From NCBI RefSeq assembly GCF_006974125.1, contig NZ_CP037858.1, forward strand, positions 2,480,001-2,544,000: a stretch of DNA of 64,000 bases, read 5' to 3'. The DNA is from Stenotrophomonas maltophilia (lineage in GTDB: Bacteria > Pseudomonadota > Gammaproteobacteria > Xanthomonadales > Xanthomonadaceae). A program made the position numbers and the translations under genes. Position 1 is the first letter of the stretch; each line of letters begins with the position of its first letter. This document shows, piece after piece, positions 20,168 through 28,409 of this stretch. The notes below the pieces were generated by a model. That model was not told the origin of the DNA. It saw only the letters and a list, made by a program, of their open reading frames with translations, and ran no database searches.

Positions 20168-21112
20168 TTACTCGCTGGCGACGTCGGGGCTGGCCTGTTC
20201 CGCATCGACCCCGGCCCTGGCCAGCTGCGCCCGCGCATGCAGGCGCTCGTCGATCACTGCGGTCATCAGCGCACCGACGAAGAACACGGCGGTGGCGTAG
20301 TAGATCCAGACCAGCGCGATCACCAGCGCACCCATCGAGCCGTAGGCGCTGCCCGGGGCCACGGTGGCGATATAGACGCCGATACCGTAGCGGCCCAGGG
20401 TGAACAGCACCGAGGTGATGGCACCGCCGATGAAGGCCTGGCGCCAGGCCACGCGGCGGTCGGGCAGGTAGTGGTAGAGGAAGGCGAAGGCCAGCGTGTA
20501 GAGCAGCAGCGAGGTCAGGTAGCCGATCGCCGGCAGCACCGAGGGCAGCTGCGCGAACACCACCTGCAGTGCAGTGGTGGCGGTCATCGAGAGGATCAGC
20601 AGGAAGCCCAGTGCCAGCACCACGCCGAACGAGAACACGCGCTTGCGCAGCCACGCCTTTACGCCCTCCAGGCGCTGCCCGCTGGTGTGGAAGATGCGGT
20701 TCAGCGCGTTCTGCAGCTGGGCGAACACGGCAGTAGCGCCGACGAACAGCAGCAACGTGCTCCACAGTCCGGCCAGCGAACCGACGCTGGGCTGACTGTT
20801 GGCGTTGTGCAGCACGGTGTCGGCGACGCTGGCTACGCTGCTGCCGGCCACCGAACCGATCTGGCTGATCAGCGTCTGTTGTGCAGGCGGGTACAGCGAG
20901 GCGGTCAGCCACAGCAGCAGCACCAGCAGCGGTGCCATCGACAGCAGGGCGTAGAAGGAGACCGAGGCGGCCTGGGTCAGCACGTCGATTTCGACGAAGC
21001 GCTTGGCGACGGCCATCGGAAAGCTGTCCTGCAGGCGGTCAGCGTAGTGGCGAAGCCGTGCGGGGATGCCGTGGGGACGCGTGTCGGCGGGGGAGTGCGG
21101 TTGCTCGACCAT
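20168..21112 (-). CDS. YihY/virulence factor BrkB family membrane protein
   Basis: 314 residues with six helices in the YihY pattern: an early QAASVSFYALLSMAPLL, a central NRIFH and a late GSMGALVIALVWIYYATAVFF. The function of this family is not established; it was once misassigned as RNase BN. It lies between yqeY and dnaG on the same strand. A GGGGTC hairpin sits in the 103-bp gap upstream. Confidence 0.88.
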   Translation of the reverse strand: MVEQPHSPADTRPHGIPARLRHYADRLQDSFPMAVAKRFVEIDVLTQAASVSFYALLSMAPLLVLLLWLTASLYPPAQQTLISQIGSVAGSSVASVADTVLHNANSQPSVGSLAGLWSTLLLFVGATAVFAQLQNALNRIFHTSGQRLEGVKAWLRKRVFSFGVVLALGFLLILSMTATTALQVVFAQLPSVLPAIGYLTSLLLYTLAFAFLYHYLPDRRVAWRQAFIGGAITSVLFTLGRYGIGVYIATVAPGSAYGSMGALVIALVWIYYATAVFFVGALMTAVIDERLHARAQLARAGVDAEQASPDVASE

Positions 21113-21165
21113 GAGGGTGTTGTAACAGCCGGGGGTCGAAGGTGCGGTGAAGCGGGTGCATCAAT

Positions 21166-21206
21166 GGGGTCGGAGCCCTTCCGCGATGCGAAAGGGCTCC
21201 GACCCC
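21166..21206. repeat. GGGGTCGGAGCCC-type palindrome
   Basis: Arms GGGGTCGGAGCCCTT and AAGGGCTCCGACCCC enclose an 11-nt loop containing GCGATGCG. A near copy is at 48606-48645 and a degenerate one at 15837. Confidence 0.8.
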
Positions 21207-21215
21207 GGCATTGGC

Positions 21216-21659
21216 TTATGCCAGCAGCTGCTTGACCAGCTTGGACACCAGGCCCATGTCGGCCTGGCCGGCGAGCTTGGGCTTCAGTGCGCCCATCAGC
21301 TTGCCCATGTCGGCCGGGCCGGAGGCACCGGTCTCGGCGATGGCGGCCTGGATGGCGGCCACGATCTCGGCTTCGCCCATCTTGGCCGGCAGGTAGGCTT
21401 CGATGACCACGATCTCGGCGCGCTCGATCTCGGCCAGGTCTTCACGGTTAGCGGCTTCGAACTGACTGACCGAGTCCTTGCGCTGCTTGACCATCTTGTC
21501 GAGCACGGCGATCACGGCGGTGTCGTCCAGCTCGATGCGCTCGTCCACTTCGCGCTGCTTGATGGCGGCGTTGATCAGGCGGATCACGCCCAGCTTGTGC
21601 TTCTCGCCCGCCTTCATGGCGGCCTTCATGTCGTCGGTGAGCTGCTGCTTCATGCTCAT
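21216..21659 (-). CDS. GatB/YqeY domain protein
   Basis: 147 residues, the usual length of stand-alone YqeY. It starts MSMKQQLTDDMKAAMKAGEK and ends GKLMGALKPKLAGQADMG, the conserved tail related to the tRNA-binding end of GatB. It is thought to influence tRNA-dependent amidation, but direct evidence is thin. It follows rpsU, as in many proteobacteria, separated from it by a terminator. Confidence 0.92.
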   Translation of the reverse strand: MSMKQQLTDDMKAAMKAGEKHKLGVIRLINAAIKQREVDERIELDDTAVIAVLDKMVKQRKDSVSQFEAANREDLAEIERAEIVVIEAYLPAKMGEAEIVAAIQAAIAETGASGPADMGKLMGALKPKLAGQADMGLVSKLVKQLLA

Positions 21660-21710
21660 GAGGAACCTCGTGGTGGTAGGTGGGGCGGGGCGGATGCCCG
21701 AACCCGGAAA

Positions 21711-21746
21711 CGCAAAAAGCCGGCGACGCTCGCGCGTGCCGGCTTC
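21711..21746 (-). terminator. Terminator/attenuator between rpsU and yqeY
   Basis: On the minus strand AAGCCGGC...GCCGGCTT is followed by TTT, 47 bp after the rpsU stop. It should limit expression of yqeY-yihY-dnaG relative to rpsU. Confidence 0.8.
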
Positions 21747-21792
21747 GGCTCCATCGCGACAGGCAAGCCTGCCGCAATGAAGATGCGTCCGA

Positions 21793-22008
21793 TCAGTACA
21801 GGCGCTGACGCTTGGTGACGTCGCGCGACGAGCGGCGCAGCTGACGCTTCACAGCAGCGGCGGCCTTGCGCTTGCGCTCCTGGGTCGGCTTTTCGTAGAA
21901 CTCGCGCTTGCGGGTTTCGGCCAGCACACCGGCCTTTTCGCAAGTGCGCTTGAAGCGGCGAAGAGCAAACTCGAAGGGCTCGTTCTCGCGGACTTTGACG
22001 CTGGGCAT
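21793..22008 (-). CDS. rpsU: 30S ribosomal protein S21
   Basis: 71 residues starting [20 protein letters not shown] and ending in a basic helix ([10 protein letters not shown]). GGAGATT lies 5 bp before the ATG at 22008. S21 helps the 30S subunit choose start sites. It heads the minus-strand group rpsU-yqeY-yihY-dnaG and is divergent from tsaD with a 166-bp shared promoter region. Confidence 0.98.
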
Positions 22009-22174
22009 GGAATCTCCGGGACACAGTAGAACCGGGTCACGCCCGGCGAGCCGCACATTATAGCGGCGAATAGACAAACTGCAAGCGGCCAACCCTGAAT
22101 ACGGGTCGGAAGTTCGAAAGCAGTGAGATCTGCACATCCCCCGAGGGGGCGGCAGGGGCGTCATAATAGCAGGC

Positions 22175-23200
22175 ATGCGAGTCCTTGGCATCGAATCTTC
22201 CTGTGATGAGACCGGCGTGGCGGTGTATGACACCGACCTGTCCGGCAGCGCGGCCCTGCGCGCCCATGCGGTCTACAGCCAGATCGCCCTGCACGCCGAA
22301 TACGGCGGTGTGGTGCCCGAGCTGGCCAGCCGCGACCACGTCCGCAAGCTGCTGCCGCTGGTGCGCCAGACCCTGGCCGAAGCCGGTCTGGGTGTAGGCG
22401 ACATCGATGGGGTGGCCTACACGGCCGGTCCCGGCCTGGTCGGCGCACTGCTGGTGGGCGCCGGCGTGGCCCGGTCGCTGGCCTGGGCGCTGGAGGTACC
22501 GGCGGTGGGCGTACACCATATGGAAGGCCACCTGCTGGCCCCGCTGATGGAAGACGACCCGCCGGAAGCGCCGTTCGTGGCGCTGCTGGTGTCCGGTGGC
22601 CATACCCAGCTGGTGGCAGTGGACGCCATCGGCCAGTACCGCCTGCTGGGCGAGACCCTGGACGATGCTGCCGGTGAGGCCTTCGACAAGACCGCCAAGC
22701 TGATGGGCCTGCCCTATCCGGGCGGGCCGCAGCTGGCCAGGCTGGCCGAGCAGGGCACGCCGGGTGTCTACCGCTTCGCGCGGCCGATGACCGACCGCCC
22801 GGGGCTGGATTTCAGCTTCTCCGGCCTGAAGACCCAGGTCCTGATGGCCTGGCGCGACAGCGACCAGAGCGAGCAGACCCGTGCCGATATCGCCCGTGGC
22901 TTTGAAGATGCGGTGGTCGAGACCCTGTCGATCAAGTGCGAGCGCGCGCTGGAAGCGGCCGGGACCAACGTGATCGTGGTGGCTGGCGGCGTTGGCGCCA
23001 ACAAGCGCCTGCGCGCCCGCCTGCAGCAGATGGCCGAGCGCCTCGGCGGCCGCGCCTGCTTCCCGCGGCCGGCACTGTGCACCGACAACGGCGCGATGAT
23101 CGCCTTCGCCGGCGCGCTGCGCCTGCAGGCCGGCCAGCACAGCCCGCCGAAGGTGGACGTGACCCCGCGTTGGGACATGGCGACCCTGCCGGCGGTGTGA
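22175..23200 (+). CDS. tsaD: tRNA N6-adenosine threonylcarbamoyltransferase TsaD
   Basis: 341 residues, full length. Starts [19 protein letters not shown]; the metal-binding HMEGH is at about residue 111, the conserved SGGHTQL near 147 and GGVGAN near 270. It transfers threonylcarbamoyl to A37 of ANN-decoding tRNAs together with TsaB and TsaE. Divergent from rpsU, a common arrangement. A SMAG repeat begins 4 bp after its stop codon. Confidence 0.98.
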
Positions 23201-23204
23201 ACCG

Positions 23205-23227
23205 GTAGCGCCGGGCCATGCCCGGCG
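23205..23227. repeat. SMAG monomer
   Basis: GTAG followed by CGCCGGGC-CAT-GCCCGGCG, between the convergent tsaD and HEPN-like genes. Confidence 0.8.
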
Positions 23228-23233
23228 AACGCA

Positions 23234-23899
23234 TTACAGACGCCCTGCCAATGGCGATGCTGCCAACACCGTCGTCGCCCGCTCATGGCGCTGCAGCCAG
23301 CCCAGCGTATATGGGCAGCGGGCATGGATCAGCCGCCCGATAGCCGCCAGGTCGGCGCCGATGTCGCGCTCCAGGATGGGTTCGTGGTGCGCGACGCGGT
23401 TGCGCAGGTGGCGGATGCGGCCAATATCCGCGTGGATGGCTTTCCGGATGACGCTGGGGTGGGCGCAAGGCGCATGCCGCAGGACTCCGCTGAGTGCCGG
23501 TATCCACAGCGTGGAATCGAAGCGACATGTGAATAGCTGCTGCCAGAACACCATAGGCAGGTTGGCGACGATTCCAGGTGTATCGCTTACGCGACTGGCA
23601 AGTTGTTCCAGTGCCGTGCGTGGAGAAGTACTGGACGAAGTTGGCAGCCTGCGTCTAAAGGCATCATTCCAGGGCCAACGTGGACCGTGCTGCCGAACAA
23701 GAACCATAGCCGCGGCGTTGCGGATGACCACCTCGCACAGATGGACCGGCATCATCAGTGCACCGCACAGCCGCATGTTCCAGAGGTAGAGGGATTCGGC
23801 TGTGACGTCGGGGCTGCAGGTCGATGCGATTCTCTCGTAAGTAGACAGACGCTCCGCTGACAACGCGCGCCGCAGTACATCGTATGGAGCCATCATCAT
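23234..23899 (-). CDS. Abi-like HEPN-domain protein, possible defence gene
   Basis: 221 residues from the first of three consecutive ATG codons at 23899. The mostly helical sequence matches the Abi-like pattern: an N-terminal RRALSAERLSTYER, a central VVIRNAA and a C-terminal RNRVAHHEPIL. The last is the R-x4-6-H motif of HEPN ribonucleases. Members of this family are linked to abortive phage infection, but a role here is inference. It stands alone between tsaD and folB with no antitoxin or restriction gene beside it, and its base composition looks lower in GC than its neighbours. No good ribosome site is visible. Confidence 0.7.
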   Translation of the reverse strand: MMMAPYDVLRRALSAERLSTYERIASTCSPDVTAESLYLWNMRLCGALMMPVHLCEVVIRNAAAMVLVRQHGPRWPWNDAFRRRLPTSSSTSPRTALEQLASRVSDTPGIVANLPMVFWQQLFTCRFDSTLWIPALSGVLRHAPCAHPSVIRKAIHADIGRIRHLRNRVAHHEPILERDIGADLAAIGRLIHARCPYTLGWLQRHERATTVLAASPLAGRL

Positions 23900-24127
23900 G
23901 TGCGGTGGTGAAGGAGGGATCGATGTTCGCGAGAGTGGGCGGCGACTACCATCAGGGAACGTCGTTGTCCGCGCGGCTGATTTTCTGCGTTTTGCCTCGG
24001 ACGAACACCTGACCCGCTCTGTCGGAACTGGCCTTGACCGGCGATCTGGTCCTTGCCTAATCTGCGTGCCTGCGCCACCGGGACTCGCGGCTGGATTCCA
24101 GCTCCCCCCGGGGACAAACGGTAGTAC
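23900..24127. other. Non-coding gap upstream of HEPN-like gene
   Basis: About 230 bp with no convincing ORF. It presumably carries the minus-strand promoter of the HEPN-like gene. It is followed on the plus strand by an orphan terminator, which may mean a short plus-strand RNA starts in here. Confidence 0.4.
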
Positions 24128-24162
24128 CAAAGGGCCCTGCTAGCGGGGCCCTTTGTCTTTTC
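24128..24162 (+). terminator. Orphan Rho-independent terminator upstream of folB
   Basis: CAAAGGGCCC and GGGCCCTTTG flank an 8-nt loop, with TCTTTTCT after it. The nearest plus-strand gene upstream, tsaD, ended over 900 bp earlier across an opposing gene. Confidence 0.75.
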
Positions 24163-24258
24163 TGGAGCCGCGTCCCTGCCGGCTACCCACCGCCCGTTCC
24201 GGGCAGGCTCACCGCCGTGCCGTTACCATGGCCGCCTGTATTCGGGCTGGTAAGCGCA

Positions 24259-24612
24259 ATGGACAAGGTTTTCATCGAAGGGCTGACGATCGACGCCCTG
24301 ATCGGCATCTACGATTGGGAACGACGGATCCGCCAGGACCTGGTGTTCGACCTGGAGATGGGCTTCGACAACCGTCGCCCTGCGGCTACCGATGACATCA
24401 CCCACACCCTGAACTACAAGGCGGTGAGCAAGCGCCTGGAACAGTTCGTGCGCGAATCGGAGTTCGGCCTGGTCGAAACCCTGGCCGAGCGCTGCGCGCA
24501 GATCGTGCTGGACGAATTCGACGTGAAGTGGCTGCGCCTGAAGCTGAGCAAGCCGGGCGCGGTGCGCGGCGCGCGCGCGGTGGGCGTGATCATCGAACGC
24601 ACGCGGGACTGA
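24259..24612 (+). CDS. folB: Dihydroneopterin aldolase FolB
   Basis: 117 residues beginning MDKVFIEGLTIDALIGIYDWE, with the substrate-binding glutamate in LVETLAERCA (near residue 75) and the conserved lysine in LKLSKPGAV (near 100). It converts dihydroneopterin to 6-hydroxymethyl-dihydropterin in folate synthesis. The ATG at 24259 is chosen by alignment with the family start. SMAG repeats follow. Confidence 0.95.
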   Translation: MDKVFIEGLTIDALIGIYDWERRIRQDLVFDLEMGFDNRRPAATDDITHTLNYKAVSKRLEQFVRESEFGLVETLAERCAQIVLDEFDVKWLRLKLSKPGAVRGARAVGVIIERTRD

Positions 24613-24616
24613 CCCG

Positions 24617-24670
24617 GTCGTGCCGGCTGTTGGCCGACAACCCCGGTAGTGCCGGCCGCTGGCCGGCAAC
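24617..24670. repeat. SMAG repeat pair
   Basis: GTCGTGCCGGCTGTTGGCCGAC (degenerate first unit) and GTAGTGCCGGCC-GCT-GGCCGGCA, in tandem rather than inverted. Confidence 0.8.
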
Positions 24671-24703
24671 CTCAACATCAATGAAGGAAGAAGGAGACAA
24701 CTG

Positions 24704-25975
24704 ATGGTGGACGCGGTGGTGGCGGTACAGTGGCTGGAAAAGCTGCAGAACACACTGGAACCCTATCCTGGCGCCTACCTGGCGTTGATGATCTCGGCGC
24801 TGCTGATCGCAGCCGGCCTCGCCAACTGGATCACCAAGCGCATCCTGGTGCGCGGCCTGCGGCGCCTGCTGCAGCGCCTGCCGGGCGCCGAGTCCGGGCG
24901 CGGCAGCCACGTGATGCGGGTGATTTCGCGCCTGTCCAACGTGGTGCCCAGCCAGGTGATCGCCTCGGGCGTCACCCTCATCCCCGATCTGCCGGAAGGC
25001 CTGGTCAAGGTCATCATCAAGCTGTGCATCGTATGGGCCGTACTGACGGTGTCGATGGCGTTCTCGCATGCGCTGGACGCGGCCAACAGCCTGTACGAGC
25101 GCAAGCCCGATGCGCGCAACAAGCCGATCAAGGGCTACCTGCAGGTGGTCAAGATCGTGGTGTTCGTGGCCGCCGGCCTGTCGATCGTCGCCACCCTGCT
25201 GGGCGTAGCGCTGGGCCCGCTGGTGACCGGCCTCGGTGCTGCTACGGCAGTGCTGATGCTGATCTTCCAGGACACCATCCTGTCGCTGGTGGCCAGCGTG
25301 CAGATCAGTGGCGATGGCCGCGTACGCATCGGCGACTGGATCGAGATGCCCAGCCAGAACGCCGACGGTGATGTGATCGACATCGCCCTGCACACCATCA
25401 CCGTGCAGAACTTCGACAAGACCATCACCACCATCCCGACCAAGAAGCTGGTGACCGAGTCATTCAAGAACTGGCGCGGCATGCAGGAGGCTGGCGGCCG
25501 CCGGATCAAGCGCGCGCTGTACCTGGACCAGCACAGTGTCGGTTTCCTGGATGAGGGCGATCTGGCTTTCCTCGGCGAATTTGCGCTGCTGCGCGACTAC
25601 CTGCAGGCCAAGGAGCAGGAGCTGGGGCAGTGGAACGGGCGCCTGCGCGAGCAGGGCGTGGCCGAGGTCAACAGCCGCCGGGTGACCAACCTGGGTACCT
25701 TCCGGGCCTATGTGGAGCGCTACCTGCGCAGCCACCCGGGCATCCATACCGATATGACCCTGCTGGTACGTCAGCTGCAGCCGACGACCGAAGGCCTGCC
25801 GCTGGAGCTGTACTGCTTCACCCGCAGCACTGCCTGGGGCGAGTACGAGGCAGTGCAGTCGGACATCTTCGACCACCTGCTGGCGATCCTGCCGGCCTTC
25901 GGCCTGCGGGTGTTCCAGGCCTCCAGCGACGCCATGTTGATGGCCGGGCAGCGCCAGTTGGCTGGCTCGGAGTAA
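24704..25975 (+). CDS. Mechanosensitive channel, YbdG/MscS family
   Basis: 423 residues with AAGGAG 10 bp before the ATG. Five membrane helices are predicted before the MscS pore-lining helix (LGVALGPLVTGLGAATAVLML, near 170), then FQDTILSLVASVQI and the beta domain with GDWIEMPS. The YbdG-type insertion after NFDKTITTIPTKKL and the ~420-residue length favour this subfamily over MscS proper. It should open under membrane tension to release osmolytes. Confidence 0.9.
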   Translation: MVDAVVAVQWLEKLQNTLEPYPGAYLALMISALLIAAGLANWITKRILVRGLRRLLQRLPGAESGRGSHVMRVISRLSNVVPSQVIASGVTLIPDLPEGLVKVIIKLCIVWAVLTVSMAFSHALDAANSLYERKPDARNKPIKGYLQVVKIVVFVAAGLSIVATLLGVALGPLVTGLGAATAVLMLIFQDTILSLVASVQISGDGRVRIGDWIEMPSQNADGDVIDIALHTITVQNFDKTITTIPTKKLVTESFKNWRGMQEAGGRRIKRALYLDQHSVGFLDEGDLAFLGEFALLRDYLQAKEQELGQWNGRLREQGVAEVNSRRVTNLGTFRAYVERYLRSHPGIHTDMTLLVRQLQPTTEGLPLELYCFTRSTAWGEYEAVQSDIFDHLLAILPAFGLRVFQASSDAMLMAGQRQLAGSE

Positions 25976-26076
25976 GCTGCGGTGCCCCCGGCGGGGCCAT
26001 ACGGACCCCGCTGGTGGCTGAAACTGAACGACGAAACCTCTCGCCAAACGGCTCGGGATCGCTAGAATGCCGGGCT

Positions 26077-26090
26077 TGTAAACGTTTTCA
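26077..26090. promoter_or_regulatory. LacI-family-type operator upstream of bglX
   Basis: TGTAAACGTTTTCA, an imperfect palindrome with the central CG and A/T arms typical of LacI-family operators, 13 bp before the glucosidase start codon. The regulator is not in this window. Confidence 0.5.
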
Positions 26091-26103
26091 TCAAGGACTG
26101 CTG

Positions 26104-28278
26104 GTGGCCTCCGATCGCATCGAATCCCTCATTGCCCAGATGACCGTCGAGGAAAAGGTCGGCCAGCTGGGTGTCTTCGCGGACATGGTCCGCCCGTTCG
26201 CCCCGGACGTGAACCCGGAAGCCAACGTGCGCAATGCCGACCAGGTGCTGCAGCAGGTGCGCGAGGGCAAGGTCGGCTCGCTGTTCAACGGTGTCGGCGC
26301 CGAGCTGGGCCGCCGCATCCAGCAGGTTGCCACCGAGGAGAGCCGCCTGGGCATCCCGGTGATCCTGGCTGCCGACGTCATCCACGGCATGCGTACCGTG
26401 TTCCCGATCCCGCTGGGCGAGGCCGCCAGCTTCGAGCCGGACCTGGCTGAGCGCACCGCGCGCGCCACCGCCATCGAAGCCACCGCTGCCGGCCTGCACT
26501 GGACCTATGCCCCGGCCGTGGACATCGCCCGCGACCAGCGCTGGGGCCGTGGCGCCGAAGGTGCCGGTGAGGACGTGGTGTTGGGCTGTGCGTTTGCCGC
26601 CGCCCGCGTGCGTGGCTTCCAGGGCAGCGACCTGCGCGCGGCCGATTCGCTGCTGGCCACGCCGAAGCACTTCGCTGCCTATGGCGCGGTGATGGCCGGC
26701 ATGGAATACAACATGGTGGACATCTCGCCGCAGACCCTGCGCGACGTGCACCTGCCGCCGTTCAAGGCCGCCTTCGACGCTGGCGCGATCACCGTGATGT
26801 CCTCGTTCAACGACATCAACGGCGTGCCGGCCAGTGCCAACGCCGAGCTGCTGACCGACATCCTGCGCGGTGAATGGAAGTTCCCGGGCGTGGTGATCTC
26901 CGACTACACCGCCGACATGGAACTGGTCGCCCACGGCTATGCCGCCGATGACCGCGATGCCACTGCCAAGGCGTTCACCGCCGGCCTGGACCTGAGCATG
27001 CAGAGCGGCTTCTACGCCGAGCACCTGCCGGGCCTGGTCGAGAGCGGCGACGTGCCGATGGCGGTGCTGGATGAAGGCGTGCGCCGCATCCTGTGGCTGA
27101 AGGAAGCCATCGGCCTGTTCGACGATCCGTACCGTTCGCTGGATCCGGCGCGCGAAGCCGACACCTCGCACCTCGCCGCGCATGACGAGCTGTCGCGCGA
27201 TGCCGCACGCCGTTCGATCGTGCTGCTGAACAACCGCGACAACGTGCTGCCGCTGCAGAAGACCGGGCAGAAGATCGCGCTGATCGGCCCGTTCGTGCAG
27301 GACCGCGAGAACATCGAAGGCTGCTGGACGCTGTTTGGCGACAAGCAGCGCTACGTGGACCTGGAAACCGGCGTGCGTGCCGCCATCGGCGACGAAGCGC
27401 TGCTGGAGATCGTGCCGGGCTGCGAACTGGAAGTGGCCATCCCCGGTGGCACCGAAGCGGCCGTGGCCGCCGCACTGCGCGCCGACGTGGTGGTGCTGGC
27501 GCTGGGCGAGCCGCAGCGCTACAGCGGTGAAGCGCAGTCGCGCGTGGAAATCACCCTGCCGCCGGCCCAGCAGGCGCTGGCCGAGGCCGTGGCGATGACC
27601 GGCAAGCCGCTGGTGGTGCTGCTGCGCAATGGCCGCGCGCTGGCACTGCAGGGCGCGGTGCGCAATGCACAGGCCGTGGCGGTGACCTGGTACCTGGGCA
27701 CGCAGACCGGCCATGCCGTGGCCGACGTACTGTTCGGCGACTACAGCCCGTCCGGCCGCCTGCCGGTCAGCTTCCCGCAGGTGTCCGGCCAGCAGCCGTA
27801 CTTCTATAACCACCCGCGCACCGGCCGTCCGGAACTGCCGACCATGTCGGAGTTCAAGGCCCGTTGGCGCGAGATTCCGAACGAGCCGCTGTACCCGTTC
27901 GGCCACGGCATCGGCTACACCAGCTTCGCCTACGGCGTGCCGCAGTTGAGTGCGGCGCAGCTCGGCTGGGAGGACACCCTGACCATCACCACCACGCTGA
28001 CCAACAGCGGTGATGTGGCCGGCGAGGAAGTGGTGCAGCTGTACATCCACGACCGCGTGGCCAGCCGCGTGCGTCCGGTGCGCGAACTGAAGGACTTCCG
28101 CAAGGTGGCGCTGCAGCCGGGTGAGTCGACCGAAGTGGTGTTCACCCTCACCCGCGGGCAGCTGGCCTTCACCGGCCGCGACGGCGTGCTGCGCGCGGAG
28201 CCTGGCCAGTTCGACCTGTGGGTCTGCGCCTCGTCGGCCGCCGGTGAAGCGGTGCAGTTCGAGCTGCTGAAGGCCTGA
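26104..28278 (+). CDS. bglX: Glycoside hydrolase family 3 beta-glucosidase
   Basis: 724 residues from a GTG at 26104 preceded by AAGGA; no ATG is available before the conserved region. The GH3 N-terminal barrel has KHFAAYG near residue 190 and the nucleophile aspartate in SDYTADMELV near 263. The alpha/beta sandwich and a fibronectin III-like domain (LTNSGDVAGEEVVQLY) follow. It removes terminal beta-linked glucose. No signal peptide is present, unlike E. coli BglX, so it probably works on imported oligosaccharides in the cytoplasm. Confidence 0.92.
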   Translation: MASDRIESLIAQMTVEEKVGQLGVFADMVRPFAPDVNPEANVRNADQVLQQVREGKVGSLFNGVGAELGRRIQQVATEESRLGIPVILAADVIHGMRTVFPIPLGEAASFEPDLAERTARATAIEATAAGLHWTYAPAVDIARDQRWGRGAEGAGEDVVLGCAFAAARVRGFQGSDLRAADSLLATPKHFAAYGAVMAGMEYNMVDISPQTLRDVHLPPFKAAFDAGAITVMSSFNDINGVPASANAELLTDILRGEWKFPGVVISDYTADMELVAHGYAADDRDATAKAFTAGLDLSMQSGFYAEHLPGLVESGDVPMAVLDEGVRRILWLKEAIGLFDDPYRSLDPAREADTSHLAAHDELSRDAARRSIVLLNNRDNVLPLQKTGQKIALIGPFVQDRENIEGCWTLFGDKQRYVDLETGVRAAIGDEALLEIVPGCELEVAIPGGTEAAVAAALRADVVVLALGEPQRYSGEAQSRVEITLPPAQQALAEAVAMTGKPLVVLLRNGRALALQGAVRNAQAVAVTWYLGTQTGHAVADVLFGDYSPSGRLPVSFPQVSGQQPYFYNHPRTGRPELPTMSEFKARWREIPNEPLYPFGHGIGYTSFAYGVPQLSAAQLGWEDTLTITTTLTNSGDVAGEEVVQLYIHDRVASRVRPVRELKDFRKVALQPGESTEVVFTLTRGQLAFTGRDGVLRAEPGQFDLWVCASSAAGEAVQFELLKA

Positions 28279-28284
28279 TCGAAG

Positions 28285-28351
28285 AAAAGGGGACGGAGGG
28301 GATTAAGTCGTTAGTGGCACAAACGACTTAATCCCCTCCGTCCCCTTTTTT
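28285..28351 (+). terminator. Long perfect inverted repeat, terminator of bglX
   Basis: Two 28-nt arms (28285-28312 and 28322-28349), perfectly complementary, with a 9-nt loop and a T-run. Arm key words are AAAAGGGGACGGAGGGG and ATTAAGTCGTT. It starts 6 bp after the bglX stop. The length far exceeds a normal terminator and suggests a mobile repeat reused as one. Confidence 0.85.
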
Positions 28352-28409
28352 GTTGTCCTCACTGGTGTGGCGCTACCATCGGCATTCTTGGACCGATGGA
28401 TGCCCGCGC

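Noticed and set aside
24070..24127. tRNA- or tmRNA-like 3' end (GCTGGATTCCAGC near a GGGGAC stretch)
   Set aside because: The T-loop consensus, acceptor pairing and CCA are absent; it is only a small hairpin.
23898..24143. 81-codon plus-strand ORF upstream of folB
   Set aside because: It runs into the orphan terminator, is low in motif content, and overlaps the HEPN-gene promoter region.
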